A stretch of DNA of 64,000 nt from Prochilodus magdalenae (lineage: Eukaryota > Chordata > Actinopteri > Characiformes > Prochilodontidae), in contig JAMWET010003073.1 in NCBI GenBank assembly GCA_024036415.1, positions 67,001 to 131,000 on the forward strand. Reading direction: 5' to 3'. The translations under genes were made by a program, and so were the position numbers. The notes under the pieces were generated by a model that saw nothing but the letters and a program-made list of their open reading frames with translations, did no database searches and was not told the DNA's origin. This document shows, in pieces, positions 13,601-28,400 of this stretch; positions within the stretch are counted from its first letter, which is position 1, and each line of letters opens with the position of its first letter.

Positions 13601-16600
13601 TCCTAATGCCAGTTTCTCATTGTATTGTCCCATTTTCAATAATCTTTTGTTTTTAAAAAAACTTCAGTTTTAAAAACTCCTGTTTTATGTCCTTGTAACT
13701 TTTAGTTTTTCTTATATTTCATCTTCTTAGACATACCTCCTGAACAATAAATAACTTAATACTCATTTTGACTAAAAGTTAATAGGGCTGCCCCAAACAC
13801 CATTTTTCGGGTTCTGTACTTTCAACAGTAATCAACAGCATACATTAAAAGCTTCACCTTGGAAAGGAAACTGAGAAATTTGTTTTGATGAATCCATGTC
13901 TGAAGCTTATGTTAAAAGCACATCCACAACTTTATCTGCTGTAAAATTCCAACCTGTACCTTGCAGAGCATTACAACGCTCACGGTGCAGCTTCACTCCA
14001 TTCCCCCAAGCCTGCTAACCCATTATCTGCAGACTAAAGAATAAAGAATAAAAATGGCTATATTAAAACTATCATTAGTAGGCGTAATGTTCATACTGTG
14101 CCCTGGTCAGTACTATCATACACACTGACATTCTGAATATGTATTAGAAACTGTACAGGAATACAAGATCAAAAACATTCAGGTTATTATTATTTAGTAG
14201 GAAGTAATCTGTTCCCTTACATTTTTATTAATGATCCTTTATAACTGTTTGTAATACACTCCTGATCAAAATCTTAAGACCAGTCAAAAAATTGCAAGAA
14301 TTTGAATTTTGCACTATTCTATCTTAAGAAGGTTCTAAGTATGGCTTATGAAATGTGAGGAAGAGACAAAAGATTTTGAGCAGCCAATTTATTATAAACA
14401 ACAATTTAACTGAAATAGGCTGTTCATCAGCTGATCAAAAGTTTAAGACCACGGCCATTAAAAGCCAAAATCTGCACAAAATTTGGATTCCATGTCATTT
14501 TCTGTCAAGTATACACACTGTCAAGACCTTCTGATGGCAAGAGCAAACAAGCTCACTGACTTTGAATGTGGTAGGATTGTTGAGCCGCATAAGCAAAGCC
14601 TCTCACAACGTGCCATCGCTGCTGAGGTTGGACGCAGTAAGGCAGACATTTTGCATTTTTTAAAAGGTCCTGAGGCTTCTGAAACAAAAACGTCAGGTGC
14701 TAGACCCAAAAAAAATTCACCGGCACTGAGCCATAGGATCCCATTGGCTGTCCGTCAAGACACAGGATGATCCTCGACCCAAATTAAGGCCATTACTGGA
14801 GCTGACTACAGCTCGATAACCATCAGACGGCATCTGCGAGGGAAGGGCTTCAGAAACAAAAACGTCTTCAAAGGCCACGTCTCCTTCAATGCCACAAAAC
14901 TGCTGTTTGGACTTTGCAAAGGAGGACCAAACATGGGACACTGAAAGGTGGAAGAGACTTTTATTCTTTGATAAAAAAAATGTTTTACCTTGATGGTCCT
15001 GATGGCTTTCAATGTTACTGGCATGACATGGAGATCCCAACTGAGATGTTTTCTACATGGCACAGTGTGGGGGGCACCATCATGATTTGGGGTGCTTTTT
15101 CCTTCAGTGGAACAATAGAGCTTCAGGTTGTAGAGGGGCGTCAAACAGAAGCTGGCTATGTGGAGATGTTGCAGCGGGCATCCCTCATGACTGAGGGTCC
15201 TCGTCTGTGTGGTAACGACTGGGTTTTTTTTAACAGGACAATGCTGCGGTTCACAATACCCGACTGACAAAGGACTTCATCCAGGAGAATAACGTCACTC
15301 TTTTGGACCATCCTGCGTGTTCCCCTGATCTAAATCCGATTGTGAACATTTGGGGATGCAGGCAAGGGAAATTTACAAAAATGAACATCAGTTCCAGACA
15401 GTGGATGCCCTTTGTGAAGCCATTTTCAACACTTGGAACAACGTTCTCACTAGCCTTCTGGAAACACTTGCATCAAGCATGCCTAAACGATTGTTTGAAC
15501 TGATCGAGCACAGTGGTGGACCTATTCATTACTGAGACTTTTTTTGAGGGTTTTTTCCAGTTTTTGAGTTATGGTTTTAAACTTTTGATCAGCTGATGAA
15601 CAGCCTATTTCAGTTAAATTGTTGTTTTTAAAAAATTGGCTGCTCAAAATCTTTCACTCTTGCTCTCATTTCTTCTTTTAGCATTGTGAAGCTCTACTTA
15701 TAACCTCCTTAAGATCCAATAGTGCAAAATGCTAATTTATGCCATGTTTTAACTGGTCTTAAGATTTTGATCAGGAGTGTATCTACTGAACAAATGTCTA
15801 AAATCATTCAATAAATATGAACATTAAGATACCGAAAAGCAGAAAAGCTTGAATAACAATCACTTTTATGAAGCCATGTACTTTCATGGAGAAATAAATG
15901 CAGAATGATCAGGTTAAATACTAGCTTGTCACATGTAACACACAGGTGGCAGCTTTGCACACCAGACTGTTAGGAGATGATGACTTTTTGGAGAGGATCA
16001 AGAAAGTTTGTCAGCTGGCAAGCTGTTAATAACTACAGGAAAGTTATGCAGACTGCACCGGCAACAAAGCGGACATAAGATTACCTGAGTTTAGAAACAC
16101 GTGTTAAGCTTTTCTTGTTCTTTTGTTAAACTATTTGATAGCTACAGGCCTACTTCTGAGCAATTCTGTATAAAACTCTACACTACAGACTGCACCCGTA
16201 GTGACAGCACAAGCTGAGCTTCCTCATAAATCCCACCCTAAGGAAGCAAACCTTCACCCATCACACATTAAACAGCATGGAGAAATGGCTCAGCTTTCCT
16301 AAACACAGCTCAGAACAAGAGAGGCACAGAGAATAAGCTCAAACTGGAGAGAAAAGAGTGATGGAAGCAGAGAGAGCATGTCAGACAAGGCTAAGAGAAA
16401 AAGAGACACACACACAGAGGGAGTGCATAAACACAGTGATATATGAATGGAGATATATCAGCTTAGGCAGAGTCCTGGTAACAAAGCTCCTGTGTAACTT
16501 TATCTCATTTGAGGGACAGATACAGGAGAAATACGGTGAGAGGGCAGAAAAGGGGAAAGAGAGAGAAACACAGAAAGGTCCTAGACATGAACAAGTGAGA

Positions 16601-16829
16601 CAAAGACAAAGAGTTGGAAGAAGAAAAAGAAACACCTGAAAACTCCTCCTCCTCCTGGCATGTGTGTGCTGGGAGAGGCCATGCATCAGGAAGAATGGTG
16701 GAGCGGCACTCGCATTAAAGCTAATTTATGAAGGTGAAGTAGAGAGAAGCTCACAGATTTGATCATTTATCCTCAATTAAACAGTCAACTCTCCGGTGTA
16801 AGATAAAGCCTGCTGCATTTGATTTACAG

Positions 16830-16907
<78 letters not shown>

Positions 16908-19900
16908 CCTGCTGATTTAAGACCGATGAGGTATCAAATTTAATGGATGGTATTAACCTGATCTAAAACAGCACAACCTGTGTGCTTTTACACACTCGCA
17001 CGCACACACACACATGCACACACAAACACAAAAGGAAATTGGACAAACTAACAATTATAAATTACGAAGATTATGTTTTACACTTGGATGCAAATCCTTT
17101 GCAGTCAGAGACTGCCTTAGGTCTGGAACCCATGGACACCACCAAATAAAGTTCCTCATGCTTGTATTGTTATTTTAGTTCAGTTAGGCCCCTTTCACTT
17201 CTCTTTTGACTGTTTCTGTGAAGAGAAACCAAATGCATATTTAACATTTAGAATGAACGCCAACCCTTTTATCTTCTTCATTTGGCCACACCTGGTCATG
17301 AAACTACTCATTACTCAACTGTACAATTACTTTTGAGCTTGTGAAAATAGAGGTGGTATGCAAAGGCTGTATCCCTAAACAGCTAATGTAATATATTTAA
17401 TAAACCCCTCAAATGAAAGGTGCTTTAAATTCACATGATTCAAATGTATAACTCAATTACACAATGAAATCTGTTACATCAGAAAGGTAATTCGATCATG
17501 TATTATCACAGTAAATATGTCAATCATTTTTTTTGTGTATAAAAGAATGTTAGAGGTATACCTTTAGAGGCTAGGCTATGTACTCTCAGATGAGCAACTC
17601 AGTGAAGCTCAGTGGGAGTCCCAAAGCAGACTGTGCAATACCAGCCTACACACAGCCACAGTGCCTGGTGTGACAATACTCAATCGGACCAGTAGAGGGG
17701 GTAAAACCACACTATGGAGTTCTAAGATGAGCAGATGCTGCCACTCATAAAAACAGGGGTAAGGACTTAAGGGCAGGAGTCCAGCGCTGTTTGACACACC
17801 TCCTAAACCTGGCACTAAGTTGATGCGTTGAATCAAGTATGCTTTGTGTCAGTCAAGACACTGGCAGAAAATTGTCTGTATTTCATGTTACTCTATGTTT
17901 ACCCAGACACTGCAGTTATTCAAATAATCTATTTCCCATATGTTCTTATGAATTATTGTCTTTTTCTTATTAAAATGAATGCAAAATAGTCTTTTCTTTT
18001 CCATTCCTGCATGCAAAATAATTGAATTGGAGTGAATGCAAGTGCCCAAATAAGATGTTGCTTAGTGTCCCCAAATGTTATTGGTAACAGGTACTGTCAG
18101 TATGAAAAATGAAGACTCCGTAACTGAGACATTAGCCTCTATGCAACAAGAGACATGCTAATTAAAGCTTCATTTCCTGAGCAGACACAGACAAACTGCA
18201 CCAACCTGTCAGTCGAACTGGGTCAGCAATAAAACTTCGCTAATCATATTGGCAGAAATCTTCCATGCTTCTGCATCACGTAAGGGTCTTAGGCCACAAA
18301 TGATTAATTTACTTCCAGGCGATTAATGAGGACCAGAGTGCGGCCTGAAAACAGCAAAGTCTTGGCAGTTGTGAAACTGTGAGAGGATTTTTCTGTAAAA
18401 TGCTCTTGGGTTGCCATCTATCTCTAATTCAGGCTAATGAGGCAGTTAGGCTGGAGCTAATAAAACAAATACCCAGCGGTTACCTCCATGACACGCTGAT
18501 GCGGTTATGGAATCTGTGTGTATTTCCATTTTAAAAACCTTGTTCTCTCACCCATCAGCACAACAAGTGAAAGGAGCGTAGTGTGTTATGTTCTGTTGGC
18601 AAGTGTGACATGTGGGATTTCTAAATATAACACTTAATATTACTGTGAAAATATCTGTGTGCATATTGCGCACCATGAAAGGATATAGTCAGTTGAGTAA
18701 ACTACCTTCTGTGCACATGTACTGAAAAGCAAACATGTACGAATGTACACCGTCAGTAATGCATGCCATACAAATGCAAGGTAAATAAATACTAACACAC
18801 AGCCCAGATCATTCATGCAACACTTCATCTCCTTGAAATATAAATGCTTGTCTATATGCTGGCAAAGGAAGAAGAAAACGAGTAGAAAAAAAAGAAACTT
18901 GAACTCCAAAAATAAAACAGATATTTGGTTTGGCTAAGGCTGTGTTTCAGCTTCTGATGGTAATGACATTATAAGTGCGCTACTGGATAAACCCTCATAA
19001 ATAAGGGGCGCTGTGGTTTCCAGACAGATAGAACTCAGAAAAGGGCACATTATAAAACATCCTGTCCAGTCTGAAGCAGTGCACTATAGCCAAAACATTA
19101 CCAAAGCTATCAGAACCAAGCATCTTAATGCCTAATTTTTACCTAAATCATCCGCACAGTGGTCAATGATATGCGTAGCATTTGCTTATTCGAGATTTAC
19201 CACATTAAACGTCTGGTTCCTCTTTTTATGGTTTTGGAGAGACAGAGAGAAGACGAATGCCTCCCTTTAGGAAATTTACATTCATTATCCGGTGTTCTGC
19301 TCAGCTAAAAATATCTTCCTACTGCTCAACTTTGCCTGCTTGTTTTCCTTTCAATGATTTAGCACTCATATTGCAGATAATCCTACTAAAAATATACTTC
19401 AATAATATTCACAATGAGTGTGCTTAAAGCAACAGGTCTGCTGTGCGTATCTAAACAAAAGATTACAAATACAGCATTAGGCAGCTACGAACAACAAGCG
19501 TCTCTCAAAGTAGGGGTGGGAACTAAGATGGTTTATAAAAAAAAAAAAGTGACCAATGAATGATATTACAGCTGATGGTTCTGACTACAGATCTGGCATA
19601 GACCACTCTGAAAACAATCTTCATCCTCAGATGAACTGATTTAAAGTCTTGTTCTATCTACAAGACTATACTTGTTCTATATATATGCCATGAATTTTAT
19701 TAGGAACACCTCTCCTTGTTTCTACACTAATTGTCTATTTTATAGGCTCCACTTACCATGAAGGTACACTTCTGAACAGACAGTAGTCCAAATGTTTGCA
19801 TACTCTGATATCTCCCTTTCAACCCGTTCTGCAATGTACAGGACCACCATAGGGCCACCAAAGAGCAGGTATTATGTTGGTGGCGGATCAGTCTCAGCAC

Positions 19901-22359
19901 TGCGGTGATACTGATGGGGTGGTGGTGTGTTAGTGTGTCTTGTGTTGATGTGAGTGGATCGAACACAGCAGTGCTGCTTGGGTTTTTAAACACCTCAGTG
20001 TCACTGCTGAACTGAGGACAGTCCACCAACCAAAACTACCTATCCAACAGCATCCTGGTGCTGGAACTTATGTATCATTTTTCCTAAATCTACCAAAACC
20101 CAGAAGTCCACCATAACCACATTACTCTTCTCATTCCTTCTCTTTCATCCCATGTTGTACATTTGTATACTACATTTTTACGGTACATTATACCGTATAT
20201 CCATGTTTTTAACTCTACTTTTAGCACTGTTACTAACATATCGCTGTTGGTGGAACAAAACCTTATATGTCCAACTTTTATTTACTTTTACTTTTATTGA
20301 TATATATTATATTTATGCACATAATACCAAGTGTTCTATACAATCTCTGACAAGTGATGAATGAACCATTGAAAACACTCCAAAACTGGTTACTGGCATA
20401 AAATTCCTTTGAATTAACTTACAGATGTACTACATGTTTTGCAATTACCTTTTGCTGAAAAGGAAAAAGTGAATACATCGTCTACAGGGAACAAAATTAA
20501 ATGTGGCCTATTCCCACTTTTTCCAGTTAGTGCACAATTTCCATTTGCTGTATAAAAAATTTTTTTTTTTATGCCACAACATTTTACATGCCACATTTAA
20601 TGTTTTTACTTTTTCCTTATATGCTAAATTCTAGGAATAAGCAGTAATTATGTATAGAAGTATGTTCTCTGTAGATGTTAACTTACATGTTAATATGTTA
20701 ATTGTTAATATGTTAACATATTTTTAATATATACAGTGGGGTGCGAAAGTTTGGGCAGCGTTGTTAATTTTCCTGATTTACCTTTATAAAGCATTGATTG
20801 TTTGGATAAAAAAATTCTGTTAAATATATCATATAGGGGACAAACACAGTGATATTTGAGAAGTGAAATGAAGTTTATATGATTTACAGAAAGTGTGCAA
20901 TAATTGGTTAAACAAAAGTAGGCAGGTGCATAAATTTGGGCACTGTTGTAATTTTATTGATTTCAAAACCTTTAGAACTAATTATTGGAACTTAAATTTG
21001 GTTTGGTAAGTTCAGTGACCCTTGACCTCCATTCAAAGGTGACTCCAATTATGAGAAAGGGTATTTAAGGGGGGCAATTGTAAGTTTTTCTCCTCTTTGC
21101 AGCTTCTCTGAAGAGTCGCAGCATGGGAGTCTCAAAACAACTTTCAAATGACCTGAAAACAAAGATTGTTCACCGTCATGGTTTAGGGGAAGGATACAGA
21201 AAGCTATCTCAGAGATTTCAGCTTTCAGTCTCCACTGTGAGAAACATTGTGAGAAAATGGAAGACCACAGTTCAAGCCAGTTCAAGTCAAGGCTTGAAGT
21301 GGCAGACCAAGAAAAATCTCGAATAAACAGAAGCGAAGGATGTTGAGAACAGTCAGAGTCAACCCACAGACCAGCACCAAAGACCTACAACATGATCTTG
21401 CTGCTGATGGAGTCACTGTGCATTGTTCAACTATTCGGCGCACTTTACACAAGGAGATGCTGTATGGGAGAGTGATGCAGAGGAAGCCTTTTCTCCGCCC
21501 ACATCACAAACAGAGCCGCTTGAGGTATGCTAAAGCACATTTGGACAAGCCAGCTTCATTTTGGAATTAGGTGCTGTGGACTGATGAAACTAAAATAGAG
21601 TTATTTGGGCATAACAAGGGCCGTTATGCATGGAGGAAAAAGAACACAGCACTCCAAGAAAAACACCTGCTACCTACAGTAAAATTTGGTGGTGGTTCCA
21701 TCATGCTGTGGGGCTGTGTGGCCAGTACAGGGACTGGGAATCTTGTTAAAGTTGAGGGACGCATGGATTCCAATCAATATCAGCATATTCTGGAGACCAA
21801 TGTCCAGGAATCAGTGACAAAGCTGAAGCTGCGCCGGGGCTGGATCTTCCAACAAGACAACGACCCTAAACACTGCTCAAAATCTACCAATGCATTCATG
21901 CAGAGGAACAAGTACAACGTTCTGGAATGGCCATCTCAGTCCCCAGACCTGAATATTATTGAAAATCTGTGGTGTCACTTCAAGAGAGCTGTCCATGCTT
22001 GGAAACCATCAAACCTGAATGAACTAGAGATGTTTTGTAAAGAAGAATGGTCTAAAATACCTTCAGCCACAATCCAGACTCTCATTAGAAGCTATAGGAA
22101 GCTTTTAGAGGCTGTTATTTCTGCGAAAGGAGGATCTACTAAATATTGAGGTTTTTTTTGGCGCCCAAATTTATGCCCCTGCCTAATCTTGTTTAGACAA
22201 TTATTGCACACTTTCTGTAATTCATATAAACTTCATTTCACTTCTCAAATATCACTGCGTTTGTCCCCTATATGACATATTTAACAGGAATATTTTTTTC
22301 CAAACAATCAATGCTTTGTGAAGGTAAATCAGAAAAATTAACAAAACTTTCACACCCCA

Positions 22360-22446
<87 letters not shown>

Positions 22447-25400
22447 TATATTATTTTTAATGTGTTAACATACTTTTAACTAAAAAAACAACAACAATAG
22501 ATACAATAAAATACATAACTTCATCAAATGTGCTCTGACTTTTGTATATGACTGTGGATTACAATTGATAAAAGTTATGGTTAGGTTTTGTTTAGACAGT
22601 GAAGATATGTTCAGATGATGTGCAAATCATAACTGTACCATGTGTAGTTTACTGAATGTATGCACTTTATTGATCACTACTATAAGGAAAACAAAATCTG
22701 CACCTTGTATTTTGCGATTATAAATTATAAAGCTTCTGATTCCATTGTGGTCAGTATGACATCATGCGGTTAGATAAAAGGCATCTATGGAGCAGCATAA
22801 ACAATCAGTGCAGTTAACATGCGCGAGCAGTTTGGAATCCATAATCAGCCTCCACAGCAGTGCCAGGGCAGTCTAGGTCAGCAGAACAGTCTAATATGGA
22901 CATACTGTCAGTCTGACATACTAATATTCCCCATGTGCACTGCCTCGTCCAGATAAACACTGGCTTTTTACAGCTGTGGGCAAATGAAAACCCTTGCCTG
23001 ACTGATACATTCTAAAAAATACTTGAACATAAATGAACATAAAATAAAGATAACACCAAACATGACATTTGTTCATTAGGGTAATTATACACGCATATCC
23101 TAACACACAAATAACTTTAAAAGCATTTGGCAAAAAAACATCAATATACGTTCAAAGCAATATGGACATGTAGTCAGGGTAAATCTACTTAGATCATGTT
23201 TTTCTACCACTCAGCAATACCATGGGCCATCGTAGGACATGGTTGTGTGAAGGTGGTCAGAAGAGCAAGTCCAATAAGACAGCTACAGCAGAGTGATTTT
23301 TACTGTTTCCTCCCAGTAGCTGTGGACTGTCTACACAGCACTATATGTTTCAGAGCTCTGTTTTCTGCTTCTTTTCAACAGAAGACATGGCACTAGCTGC
23401 TGGAGTAGTGACAGGCCTTCATTTTCAAACATTTTATAAATTAAACTGTGGAAAGTTTTGAACAGGCCTGACATCACAGTTTGTTTTCAGACTTTTATTG
23501 GCAGAACTGAAGAATTTTCTACTTTCAGTTTAATTATCCTAACCTGAATGCTTGTGTACACTTACCAAGCACTTCATACCCCTTCCACAGGACCACCACA
23601 GAGCAGGTAGTTAGGGTGGTGGCTCATTCTCAGCACTACAGTGACACTGCCGTAGTGGTGGGGTGTTAAGTGTGTGTTGTGATGGCGTGAGTGAATCACA
23701 GCAGCACTGCTGTCTTTGTAGTGGACGAAGTACAGAAACCATGTACTTCAGTTAAAGTACAGATACCCAAATTTTGCATAATGTAGTGGAGTAAAAAGTA
23801 GGATATTTGACCTTGAAAAGTCATCCAAAAGGGGAAACACCTCAGTAAAGTACAGATACACAAAAAATGACTTAGGTACGCTAACGAATTGCCTTTACTT
23901 CGTTACTGCCCACCACTGGTTCTCTGACTGCAGCACAGTACTGTGTGAGCATTAGATAATTCTCAGTATAAACCCATATATGCTGATGTGTATGTAAAAC
24001 CGTTTTTAGAATTTATTTGTTTTTAAAATGTGCACCATCAGGTATGTGACTAGTTACTGAAAGCGACAATATTCAGATGGTGCCTTAATGTTAGTGTGTT
24101 TACACGTACCTTTAAGTACTTGACTAATTTCTGAATCTGCCAGTACTCAGACGGCAGGTCAGTGTGGCTCTCCCCTCGCCTCTCACTCTGCTCTTCATCT
24201 TCTTCACTCTCAGATGAGCTCTCGCTGAACTCTTCAGCTCCTGTTATTCCACCTGGGCTCTTACTAAACATATGGAAACAACATGGGTACACTGCAGAAA
24301 TAGTCTGGCACTTTATGCACAAAATATCAATAATCATATTCATTAAGTGGCAGATGAATTTCTGAATACCATAGTTATATGTGGAGCAGCTTCGTAACTA
24401 AAAGTATGCCAGCAAACTCTAAGGACCACAGAGACATTATCAAAGCATCGGCAAGCCTCTGCTTTGAGAGGCCGACTTCTCATGAGGAACCCTCTGAAAG
24501 CCATGGACCCTGGGCTCCAATGCAGAATGACTTACTGTGCTCTGAAAAGCATTTATAGTAAATCTGTTTGCCAAAAGGGCCATCACAGCTCAAGGGTGTA
24601 TTTGAAGTGTCAGCTTAAGCCATGGTCCCAACCTAAGCAGCGGGGGATGGAGAGAGCACATATAGGGGAAGAGTAGGAAGAGGGAGAGTAGGACAGAAAT
24701 TGAGAGAGAGAGCAGAGAGGACTGGAGTGGCCATCAGAGACTTTCAGAGGGCTCTTTTAAAGCTCTCACACACACACAAACGCAGCTGGCCATTAAAAGA
24801 GCCGGGGCCATTGGAGCGAGAGGATCATGAAAACAGCGCAGGCCCGAAGCTGGGAAAGGGCTGGGGGGGACACAGATATGTTTTCCAGGGGAGAAGCTGT
24901 ATAACTCGAAGCCAGGCAAGCCAGACTCTTTATGTGTAATATATGCCATGGAAAACACTCATTCAGGTATTAATTATTATCAAACCATCAACACTGGCTT
25001 TCTATTAGACCTGTGTGTGTTATACGGTATGATATATAACAGAGTATGATAGTCAATGATGTGAAGTCTTGTGCACCAAGTCTTGTTGGACACTTTGCCT
25101 CAAACAGCAATGAAGCTTGCTAAGCATTGCCTCACATAATGGGGAGGCGAACTTGTAGCTCCTGACCCTCAGATCGAGCCATAAATGTCAAAACTCAGTC
25201 GAAAACAAAAAGGAAATAACCTTAAATTAGATTAAGCGTAATACAGATTAGACATCGATGTACATATTTTTTACTATATACTGCACATGTATTTTTAACG
25301 GTTTCGCAGTGAGCCCTGACACAGAGCTGATGCTGTTTCACTCTGACTGAAACACTAAACTAAACCTGAACTGTGCTGAAAAGTCTTATCAAAAATCAAA

Positions 25401-28400
25401 ACACGAGTGATTGACTAACTGAATACTGAACTTTGACTTCCTAGTGATGCTGGTGATTAATATGATACATTGAGATTTCAGTTTATCTCCTCACATCCTA
25501 AACAATGGAAAGATTTAATTTGGCTGCATCTACCTAGATATCCCAGAGAAAAATGAAGACCTCAATTGGATTATTTTTTCATTAGGCATTTAAACTGTTT
25601 TTCAACCAAATTTGAAATAGGAGAATTGACACTATACTATACTCCAATACTGTCAGTTACTTTACTTGAGTTTCAGTCTAACATGCAAGACATTAACTAC
25701 AGCAGATTTCCTAAATGCCTTTCTAAGAGTGGATTTATACGATCAAAAGTAAAAAGGTGGGAGCTCAGGCACCCCGTGGGGTCTATCTGTGCCAGACCTG
25801 TCGAAAATTATTTGCCCTAAAGGTGATTTAAAGATCTGAAAGGTTTGAGTGCTGTTGATATTAACAAGGGGTTAAAATCTGTGGGGTTGGGCATTATTTG
25901 CAAGGCAGTATTTTTGTCAGGTGTTATGAGTCATGATGCTTTTGCGAATAAAAGATTTATACTCACTGAGTTCTTTATTAGTAACACTCTATGAATACTG
26001 GGTAGGGTCTGTTTGTGCTCTCAAAACAGCCTGAATTCTTTGTGGTATTAATTCCACAAGATGTTGAAAACTTTTCCTTTACCTCCCTAGCCCATGCCAA
26101 CTTGACTGTATTATACAATTCCTGCAGATTTTTCAGATGCACTTTTATGCTGCAAATCTCTTCTACCACATCCCAAATGACCAGAGATGATAAGAGGTGC
26201 TAAAGGTCACTGATGTTTATGGGTGCATTATCATGCTGCAAGTTGCCTTAGAATATGGTAAACTGTGCCCATAAAGGGGTGCACACGATCAGTAACATTA
26301 CTCAAATAGGGCATGGTAATGCAATTATTGATTGATTGCTACTAACAGGCTCAAAATGTACCAAGAAAACATTACCCAAATCATTACACCACCTCCACTA
26401 GCCTGGTCTACTGACACAAGAGAGGTTGGGATCTTGGATTCATGCATTTTGTGCCAAATTCTGATCCTACTGTCTGTGAACCTCTGTAGTAAATGAGATT
26501 CATCAGACCATCAGATGTTCCTTGAAGCCTCAGCTTTCTGTACTTGGCTGGCAAAAGTGGAACCTGATGTGGTCTTCTGCTTTTGTAGCCTATCTGTGTC
26601 ACAGTTTGATGTTGTTATCTGAGTTACCATAGCCTTTCTCTCTGGTCATTCTCTGTTGGCCCATTTCATCAACAAGACAGAACTGCTGTTCACTAAATGT
26701 TGTGTTGGCTGATTAAATATCTACATGAATGAATAGGTGTGCAGGTGTTCCTAATAAAGTGCTTGGTAAGTATCTGTGTAATGTGTGTATGATGATCACA
26801 CATAGAGAGCAGGACAGAGCGGTAGCTGCAAGCAGTCCTTTACAGGCAGGGCAGTATACTGTGTGTACTCTGGCAAACAGTGTTATGAGGACAGCTGGAG
26901 ATACTGCTCTCCACTGCCAGACATACAGTCAGATAGACAGACAAGAGACAGCCAATAGAGGCAGTAGAATTAGCAGGGTCTCCCAGAAAAGCTCGTTATG
27001 GCTGCAGGAGCATGGCGGCTAAATGCCAGCCCCACTGGCTACCTCATCCATGTCTTATTAGAACTGTAAGACGGAAACTCCCCTACAGCTGAAATAATTC
27101 ACTGTGAAAAAAGAGCCTCCCTTTCCAACGCAACGATTCAAGAAGGGCCTGTTCGCTTGGGCCCGAGATTAAAGGTTCGTTCAATTAGGCATGTAACTAG
27201 GAGAAGCTGTTTCAGTCTGATGTTGGGAGGTATTTTGGGTTCAGTATTTATTTTAGCCTAGGCTGTGACAGACACAACTTCTGACTAGAAACACCTCAGC
27301 CAGGCTCACAGCATGTTATGAATCAGAGTGCATAGACTTACATTTTCTGTGAAGACAAACGGCCTGGTAAGAGAGATCCAGAAAAATCTGCCTTCTTCTT
27401 GCTCTCCGGCCTGGGGGACTTTGTCCAGCTTCCTGTGGCTTTCTCACCTCTTCCATTTTTTCCTGCTTTCTTCTCCTCAGCCTCTCTGCATAAAACAAAA
27501 CACTGAAAATTAATGACCTTTGTATTTGTGCCATGAACACATCTAGGTTATTGTGAAATCAGCCATTTAAAAAACAGTTTTTCCTCCCAAGTCATTTTAC
27601 ATTTGGCTGCTAACTCACACAACAGCAATCACTCAGTTTGTCAATTTAGCCAACAAATGCATTCTTTCAGAGCAATTAATGGAGTCATGATACATTTTAG
27701 CCAACAACATACAATCCCAATTCCAAACAAGAAACCTTAATGTGTAAAGAGCACCTCACTCTGCATTGTCTTTTGGCATCTGAAATTTCCTTCAGGATCA
27801 ATAAAGTGTTACCTTATCTTATTTTAATGCTCAAGCAAGCATCCATGACTAAATCACTTTTTATACAATGTAAGTGGCTTATGCAGTTTCATCAGAATCT
27901 ACTTCTAATTTGTCTCCTTGCGTTTCTGTTACTGAGTAGCTTAACTGAAATGACAGAACCAAAGGCAACATGCTTTTTATTCTTGCTGTAACATCAGTGC
28001 AAATGCCGGCAGAAGTATGACAGGGAATTGTTGCTGGCGAGTTCTTTAGCGTAACATCAGCCATGCTGACGTAGGTGAGAGTACAGCCTAAAGATCCTAC
28101 TCCTAACATTATGCTTACTCCGTTATTGAGATGCTCATTCATATACATCTTGATTTACACTACAAGAAAAATAGACTTGATCTCTTTAGTTCTTTCTAAA
28201 GGACTAAAATATAAAACTGCTTTTGCACCAGTCACACTTTAGCCCCCTCATATGTTAATTCAGCAACTGTTAACTTAATTTCACTTCAACAGAACATGTT
28301 ATAAGACAATAGTTGCCCAAATGTTTGCATAAAAACATATACCACTACAGTTACCACTGTAAAATATTATTTCACCATTATCAACATTGCATGTAATATA

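Larger units (their letters stand above)
10232..24109. other. odad2 intron 9 (13.9 kb): remaining parts
   Basis: Besides the elements listed separately, no exon was found. 12420-12720 is purine- and CA-rich. 16340-16680 is GA-rich. 18120-18560 is a repeat-free block with homeodomain-like TAATTA/ATTAAT words that could be a conserved regulatory element. 17590-17830 and 22730-22920 hold nothing I recognise. Confidence 0.45.

Noticed and set aside
14806..15270. 154-codon minus-strand frame
   Set aside because: Antisense shadow of the broken Tc1 transposase of element A.
19727..20029. 100-codon minus-strand frame
   Set aside because: Lies inside a dispersed repeat with other copies in the window; no protein similarity recognised.
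22252..22460. Tyr-Ile repeat reading frames
   Set aside because: Translation of the (TA)n microsatellite.
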